Source: Nemertoderma westbladi (lineage: Eukaryota; Xenacoelomorpha; Nemertodermatida; Nemertodermatidae). From it: 64,000 nucleotides of DNA. The DNA lies in the NCBI GenBank assembly GCA_032718475.1, contig JAUCBJ010007863.1, forward strand, positions 1-64,000, read 5' to 3'. Positions 60,075 to 64,000 of this stretch are shown here, piece after piece. Position numbers and translations under genes: made by a program. Position 1 is the first letter of the stretch. The number at the start of each line of letters is the position of its first letter. The notes below the pieces were generated by a model that was given only the letters and a program-made list of their open reading frames with translations, was not told the DNA's origin and made no database searches.

Positions 60075-62100
60075 GCAGAATACCTAAGGACTGTGGTAAA
60101 TCTAAGGTTGAGAGTAGGCTAGAGCTAAGGTCGCGAGTAGCGTGGAGGTGAGGAAGGGAGTAGCTTGCTTAGGTGGATGGTAGGAAAAACCCGGCTTTCT
60201 ATTGGCTGTTATAAATAGCTTACATAGTTTAAACTATATAGTAGTTCCCCTGGTTGAGGAGATGGGAAATCATGTACTGGGATAGGCTGCTAAGTTAACC
60301 CAACAAAACAACTAAACTTTTAATTAATTATTGATTACAGGCAAGGATTTGGAAGGAATTTTTTAATTTCATCAAAGGTTTACGTTTAATTAAACGAGTA
60401 TCAGTTAATCGTGTTATATTGACAAATAAATTATCATATTACAAATATATTATCTAGTTTTCTAGACTTATGAGTAAATAATAAACTTTCAATAATATGT
60501 CATGAGTTCAAAGGCATCCACGAGTACCGTGTTTGGATACGGGAATTAGCAAAGGAGACCTGCCATTTAGCGGAGGGGGGGGGGGGGGGGGGGGGTCATT
60601 TTTGGGGGTTTTAGAGCATGTAGTTGTAGGCCTAGGTTTTTGTACTACATGGTGTTGATCGTGTGGGTGGACCACCGAACAGTTGCGAATTTTAGACTAA
60701 AGAAGACAATTGTTTAAAATTTATTGTTTATTTGGTAATCCGATACTCACATTGCACATATAGAGTAAGATATACAGTATATTGTATAATTGCAATATTA
60801 AAAGTTAAGTTACAATAATACTTTGGACAATGGTGTGGCTAGTATTATAGCCCAATGTATTGTCTGGGAGTGCCGGGCAGGTAGGGGTGGTGTGCAGTGC
60901 TTGCAAAAAAAAAGGGGGGGGGGGGATATTACTATTATGTGAATTGTGAGGTGAGAGATTGTTACTGTTGTTGTTGATAGGGAAATAATTAATTATCCTA
61001 CGTTAATCTCCAGCGCAATCAATTGTTTCACTGGAGTTCCGATGCTGATCCAGGTATATAAAACTAAACTAATGAGTCGAGATAGGAAATACATAAAATA
61101 TAAAATATTGGATGGAAAAGGTTATGGAAAATTGGTAAGATCTATGTTTTATTGATTGTTTACAGTGTACTTTAATTTAATATTTTAGAAGGTGACCTAT
61201 TTCGAAAAGGGTACTGTATTTTAGATTTTTTATGTTTTACGTCAGCAGAGGAATCAGAGTTCCATATCGTTGGCCCTGAAAAATAATTATTACAGTTTGG
61301 AAAATATTGGAAAACTAATGGATCTTTGAGATGAGCAATGAGCATATCCTTGCCTTAAGGCCTGTTTACACGTGGCAACTTTTAGAGCAACTTTCTCGGC
61401 AACTTGTAGAGCAAACCAGGTTGCCGATCAAGTTGCTCTGTGTAAACACGTAAAAAAGTTGCCGTAAAAGTTGCTCAACTTTTAAGGCAACTTGAAGGAA
61501 TTAGCGTTGGCAAATTAAAGCGGAATAATCAAATTAAATTATCAAAAACTAGCTAGTACATGTAGATAAAATGACCCACTATTTTACAGTTAAACTCGCT
61601 CTAAAAGTTGCCGGCCATCTCGCTCTAAAAGTTGCTCTAAAAGTTGCTCCAAAAGTTGCCGGCCATGTTGCTGGTAAAGTTGCCACGTGTAAACAGCGAT
61701 TAAATTAAGTTGCTCCAAGAAACGTTGCTAGTTGCCGAGAAAGTTGATCTAAAAGTTGCCACATGTAAACAGACCTTTAGGGGTAGAATAGCTTACGTTG
61801 ATAGTAAAGACGTAAATGATAATATATTATCTGTTGAATAAGTTAAATTTGTATAAGTTACTGTATAATGTACAATGCTCTATATGTATATGACATGTTC
61901 TCATACTGTACCTTATAATATTAATATTGATGTTTAAATATTTACAAAGTATAATAATTCTTATAAAAATATGTATGGTAGAAAAATACATTATTGCGTT
62001 TTTCCTTTCTCTCTGCGTTTTTCCTCCCGCTCTGGTCATTTTTCCGCGTAATTCTTTTCCCCCCTTGTTTACAGTCTGTTTTACCCCAGCCCTAGCTCAG
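60075..62100. mobile_element. Inserted element, tandem copy 2
   Basis: A second copy of 58051-60074, 2,026 bp including the terminal TAGCTCAG at 62093-62100, with only about 7-10 differences by eye. The three TAGCTCAG copies (left, middle, right) are what unequal exchange between the two target duplications of one insertion would give. An assembly duplication is the alternative. Confidence 0.7.
61357..61777. mobile_element. MITE-like inverted-repeat element, copy 2
   Basis: Same element as 59332-59752, carried along in the tandem copy. The right terminal repeat has ACATG in place of ACGTG. Confidence 0.75.
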
Positions 62101-63850
62101 TCGGTAAAGCGTTGGAAATTATATGTAGTAGGTATTGAGTTCGAATCCTAGTAGGTGCGAATTATTTTTGTGCAGAATTTCAACTCATTTAAATTAACCG
62201 CTACAAATTAAATTGCATTTGCCTGTACCTAGATTAACCAATGGGACTGTAGTTATTAGATAGTAACCAATGTCGTGCAAGTTATATATTCGCTGGACCA
62301 ATAGTTATCTTTAAAAACCTATTAGAACTCATAGAACAATCGAGAATTTTCTCGATTGATTGCAGCACAAATTTGCTATAAAAGGTGCGATTTCGTTCAT
62401 TAGTTAACACAGTTGCAGACCGTTATTCTCACTTACATCCATTAGTTATTTCAGATTACATTGTATACATTATTATAATTGTTGGTGATCTGTAATAAAG
62501 TCAGAATTATCGCTATATCTGCCCTTTTTCTATCATGTTTTACCACGGTGAACTTAACTGAGGGACAGGATGGCAGGCTAAACATCGGGCCACAGCAATG
62601 AACGGGAACATCTGAGGAATGTAGACAGGAGACAACCCGCAATATCATTCTTAGTTATTCGCCCATCGCCTGAAAGGTTAGACAGCGTTCAATGCCTTGC
62701 TATCTAAGTGTAAGACCAAAGATCGAAGGTAGAGGTAGTGACATGCTGTGCGCCAAAAATTACATCTAGGGACCGTACTGTCTTAATTCAGAGAAAACCC
62801 ACAGTAGACCTTCATATTCCTACGGGGGGAGAGGAGAGGAGCTCAGGCAGAGATACTAGTACACAGATAGGACGCAGGCACACCGGTACAAGGCATACAC
62901 ATTGGTAGGGTGCAGCAAACTGTACGCCTAACTCTTGCTAAGTACAGGTGCGTCTGTGACTGTTTGTAGTACAACGGTGTCCATTGCATTAGAACTTGTA
63001 GGCCAGAAGGGTTACTGTGTTTTTACCTGAATTAGGATTGTACCGTTCAGGCGGTAGGGCAGTTTACAACTAGGCGCAAATAAATTGAGGCTATTTAGGG
63101 ATACTAACATCTACCGTGTCCCCGCCAACATTCTGTTAGGAAGTTGCTGTGCCCATCTAAGCAACTAAAATTCTAGATAAGAACACCAGGCTAGCTATTA
63201 GTACCTGTACGCCTACTGTAGTAAACTAACACATTTCTTCTTAGTATTAGGGACCTGGTAAATTAAATTGCCGAATTCTGGGCGTAGTATTAACCTTATG
63301 CCTGAATTTGAGTCCTGGAAATACACAAAAGGGGGAGGAGCCTTATCATTCGTGAGTATTGGACCTACAAGTTATAAAATTAGAACATTTGCAAAATGTA
63401 CACCGGACCCAGTAATTATATATATGAAGGAGCAAAACTGACTTTGACTGTTTAGAACAAAGACACACGCGCGTTAGAAATTATTTACACCTCAAAATAT
63501 ATAAAATAATTTTTGTCCATACTGTGCTTTGCCCGCTAGTTAGACCTTTCTGCACCTAGCTAGCGTCTCTTTCGCCCAACCATATAAATCACACCGCGGC
63601 AAAGTATACGAGCGCCCTTAGTCCGTCAGTGAGTCAGCCTGATTTAGGATTCGCTGCGCGGGATTTTGTTTTATCGAAGTTTGTCCGTTCGTAGACTGTT
63701 TTCTGCCTCACCGGTTATAAGAGACCGATACTGCAATATATTTTCGCTTACTTGGAGTTTACTGTTTTGGTGAGAAGGTCGGATTAAGATTTGATTCACA
63801 AACTTTACAGTAGGATATTGCAGGGTATTTTGTTACTGTCTCTTCGAATA
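62101..63850 (+). repeat. BEL 2 3' LTR, second part
   Basis: Matches 40164-41914 with about 13 substitutions and one T-run indel. It contains the rest of the tRNA-like segment, the dyad, the TATA box at 62377 and the AATAAA signal. It ends CGAATA, directly followed by the CGTAT target copy. The 65-codon minus-strand frame in this LTR and its twin at 40515-40712 are not credible genes. Confidence 0.9.
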
Positions 63851-64000
63851 CGTATAGAAGGTGTTTCCTTTATAAACTAACGTGTAGAAGGTGTTTCCTT
63901 TATAAACTAACGTATAAAAGGTGTTTCCTTTATAAACTAACGTATAGAAGGTGTTTCCTTTATAAACTAACGTATATAAGGTGTTTCCTTTATAAACTAA
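63851..64000. repeat. 30-bp satellite, block 4 (runs off the window)
   Basis: Satellite resumes in phase with the block ending at 40018. The first five bases CGTAT are the right target copy of BEL 2. The array continues past the window edge. Confidence 0.95.

Larger units (their letters stand above)
40019..63850 (+). mobile_element. BEL/Pao retrotransposon 2, full length with nested insertions
   Basis: The element lies between CGTAT target copies in satellite that continues in phase. It has two LTRs of about 1,896 and 1,895 bp (the right one split by a 4,050-bp insert), a leader, gag, protease, RT, RNase H, integrase and DUF5641, and then a large extra region with ORF3. Without the insert in the 3' LTR it measures about 19.8 kb, long for BEL/Pao. 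Part of this is due to further nested insertions (a 220-bp foldback and a LINE at about 54805-56540). I count about 14 substitutions and one indel between the LTRs, so the insertion is fairly young, yet the coding region has several frame lesions. Confidence 0.92.

Noticed and set aside
59850-60122. 90-codon ORF in the nested insert, and its relatives at 61827-62151
   Set aside because: It spans the end of the insert and the junction, is not conserved in frame between the two copies, and resembles no transposase.

Overview
This is a repeat-rich stretch of a eukaryotic nuclear genome, most likely an invertebrate animal. Evidence for this is the mix of BEL/Pao LTR retrotransposons, non-LTR retrotransposons (LINEs) and a Penelope-like element, together with eukaryotic TATA and AATAAA signals and no sign of bacterial operons. 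I cannot name the phylum. I see no ordinary host gene. Nearly everything is satellite DNA or mobile elements, many of them inserted into one another.

The host sequence is a 30-bp satellite (core TTTATAAACTAACGTATAGA) in blocks at 944-5733, 6632-6717, 12512-32938, 38710-40018 and 63851-64000, about 42 percent of the window. It is organised in higher-order repeats of roughly 1.6-1.7 kb, marked by a 32-bp variant monomer. Because 30 is a multiple of 3, the array gives very long but meaningless open reading frames.

Layout. 1-943 and 5734-6631 are two copies of a GC-rich module, each ending in an inverted LTR tip. 6718-12511 is BEL element 1 (5' end, gag, protease, RT, part of RNase H), cut off by satellite. 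32939-38709 is a 5'-truncated LINE inside the satellite. A Penelope-like element (33723-36243, 13-bp target duplication) splits this LINE; it keeps the RT catalytic motif, a GIY-YIG endonuclease, a Thr-rich 72-bp minisatellite in frame and a hammerhead-like RNA motif. 40019-63850 is a complete BEL element 2 with 1.9-kb LTRs and a CGTAT target duplication in the satellite. BEL 2 carries gag-pol with several lesions and an additional large zinc-knuckle ORF3 after integrase. It also contains a 220-bp foldback insertion, a minus-strand LINE, and in its 3' LTR a tandem pair of about 2,025-bp insertions sharing the 8-bp repeat TAGCTCAG.

Order of events that can be read: satellite first; then BEL 1, the LINE and BEL 2 inserted; then the Penelope-like element into the LINE, and the foldback, the second LINE and the tandem DNA insert into BEL 2. 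The least familiar items are ORF3 of BEL 2, a 20-bp motif dispersed seven times in BEL 2, three tandem stem-loops in front of its gag gene, and the Thr-rich fusion in the Penelope-like element.
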